This document shows positions 12,211 to 12,677 of a stretch of 12,677 nt of DNA, piece after piece. The DNA comes from Caulobacteraceae bacterium (GTDB lineage Bacteria; Pseudomonadota; Alphaproteobacteria; Caulobacterales; Caulobacteraceae). The notes under the pieces are model-generated. The model made no database searches, was not told the origin of the DNA, and saw nothing but the letters and a program-made list of their open reading frames with translations. Position numbers and translations under genes: made by a program. Within the stretch, counting starts at the first letter, position 1; each line of letters starts with the position of its first letter. Location: NCBI GenBank assembly GCA_028291305.1, contig JAQGII010000154.1, forward strand, positions 1 to 12,677, written 5' to 3'.

Positions 12211-12677
12211 CCGACACCCTGACGCAGACCCGCTCCTCGCGCGCCCAGGCGCTGATCGAGCTCGAAACCCACTACGGGGCCCAGAACTACAAGCCGCTGG
12301 ACGTGGTCCTCGCCCGCGGCGAGGGCGTGCACGTCTGGGACGTGGACGGGCGGCGCTACCTCGACTGCCTGTCGGCCTATTCGGCGGTCAACCAGGGCCA
12401 CTGCCACCCCAAGATCCTGCAGGCCATGACGGAGCAGGCCGGCCGCCTGACCCTGACCTCGCGCGCCTTCCGCAACGACCAGCTCGGCCTGTTCTACGAG
12501 GAGCTCTGCACCCTCACCCGCTCGCACAAGGCGCTGCCGATGAACTCCGGCGCCGAGGCGGTGGAGAGCGCGCTGAAGGTGGCGCGCAAATGGGGCTACC
12601 AGGTCAAGGGCGTGCCGGCGGACCAGGCGGAGATCATCGTCTGCGCCGACAACTTCCACGGCCGCACCCTGGCCATC
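12207..12677 (+). CDS. rocD: Ornithine aminotransferase, N-terminal part (3' end outside window)
   Basis: The first 157 residues of a class III, PLP-dependent aminotransferase; the window ends before the catalytic lysine. The match to RocD is strong: [20 protein letters not shown] (20-39), [20 protein letters not shown] (43-62), QGHCHPKI (63-70), then the PLP-phosphate loop [17 protein letters not shown] (113-129) and CADNFHGRT (146-154). RocD transfers the delta-amino group of ornithine to 2-oxoglutarate, giving glutamate semialdehyde/P5C and glutamate in the cytosol. ATG 12207 overlaps the upstream stop (ATGA), with GGGAG (12193-12197) as ribosome site, so the two enzymes are translationally coupled. 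Confidence 0.93.
   Translation, partial: MTDTLTQTRSSRAQALIELETHYGAQNYKPLDVVLARGEGVHVWDVDGRRYLDCLSAYSAVNQGHCHPKILQAMTEQAGRLTLTSRAFRNDQLGLFYEELCTLTRSHKALPMNSGAEAVESALKVARKWGYQVKGVPADQAEIIVCADNFHGRTLAI

Noticed and set aside
1..12677. CRISPR arrays, tRNA or rRNA genes, phage or transposase genes
   Set aside because: Nothing with regular repeat-spacer structure, tRNA cloverleaf signals, rRNA sequence or integrase/transposase motifs was seen.

Overview
The window is very GC-rich DNA with strong G/C preference at third codon positions, interrupted by two short AT-rich intergenic islands. The protein families (small alphaproteobacterial hypotheticals, a TolA-annotated coiled-coil protein next to a ParA-like ATPase, an HpnI-type glycosyltransferase, an arginine-hydrolase/ornithine-aminotransferase pair) suggest an alphaproteobacterium, most likely of the Caulobacterales (Phenylobacterium/Caulobacter-like). 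That placement is inference from protein style and composition, not from a marker gene.

Layout. (1) 2-2677, plus strand: the 3' end of an NPPY-type methyltransferase, an unnamed ATP-grasp-like protein, a TVP38/TMEM64 membrane protein that overlaps it by 8 bp, and a coiled-coil small protein; probably one transcription unit. (2) 2801-3457: an orphan ParA/MinD-type ATPase, convergent with (3) a Crp/Fnr-type regulator on the minus strand (3481-4182), with a hairpin between their 3' ends. (4) 4183-5102: two AT-rich islands rich in palindromes and repeats around a 105-residue DUF2188-like protein. (5) 5103-5729: three tiny, tightly packed plus-strand genes (81, 60 and 66 residues). (6) 5864-6121: a small minus-strand protein with a histone-like lysine/alanine tail and an apparent TTG start. 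(7) 6242-6557: a doubtful small ORF followed by an intrinsic terminator, with a one-mismatch FNR/FixK-like site between them. (8) 6585-7941: a secreted glycine-zipper protein and a VIT1/CCC1 iron/manganese transporter. (9) 7983-10126, minus strand: a hopanoid-type glycosyltransferase (hpnI) translationally coupled to an hpnL-like membrane protein. (10) 10210-10737: a GNAT acetyltransferase. (11) 10758-12677: an Lrp/AsnC regulator divergent from an arginine-deiminase-superfamily hydrolase and ornithine aminotransferase (rocD, cut by the window end).

How it fits together. The last block reads as a self-contained arginine or citrulline catabolic module: guanidino hydrolase to ornithine, then RocD to glutamate semialdehyde, with a divergently transcribed Lrp-type regulator and helically phased repeats in the shared promoter. 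The hpnI-hpnL pair points to glycosylated lipid synthesis or transport at the inner membrane. A dispersed palindromic repeat occurs twice, in opposite orientation, just 3' of genes. No RNA genes, CRISPR arrays, transposases or phage genes were seen. The least explained parts are the ATP-grasp operon, the ParA/coiled-coil pair, the AT-rich islands and the tiny-gene cluster.
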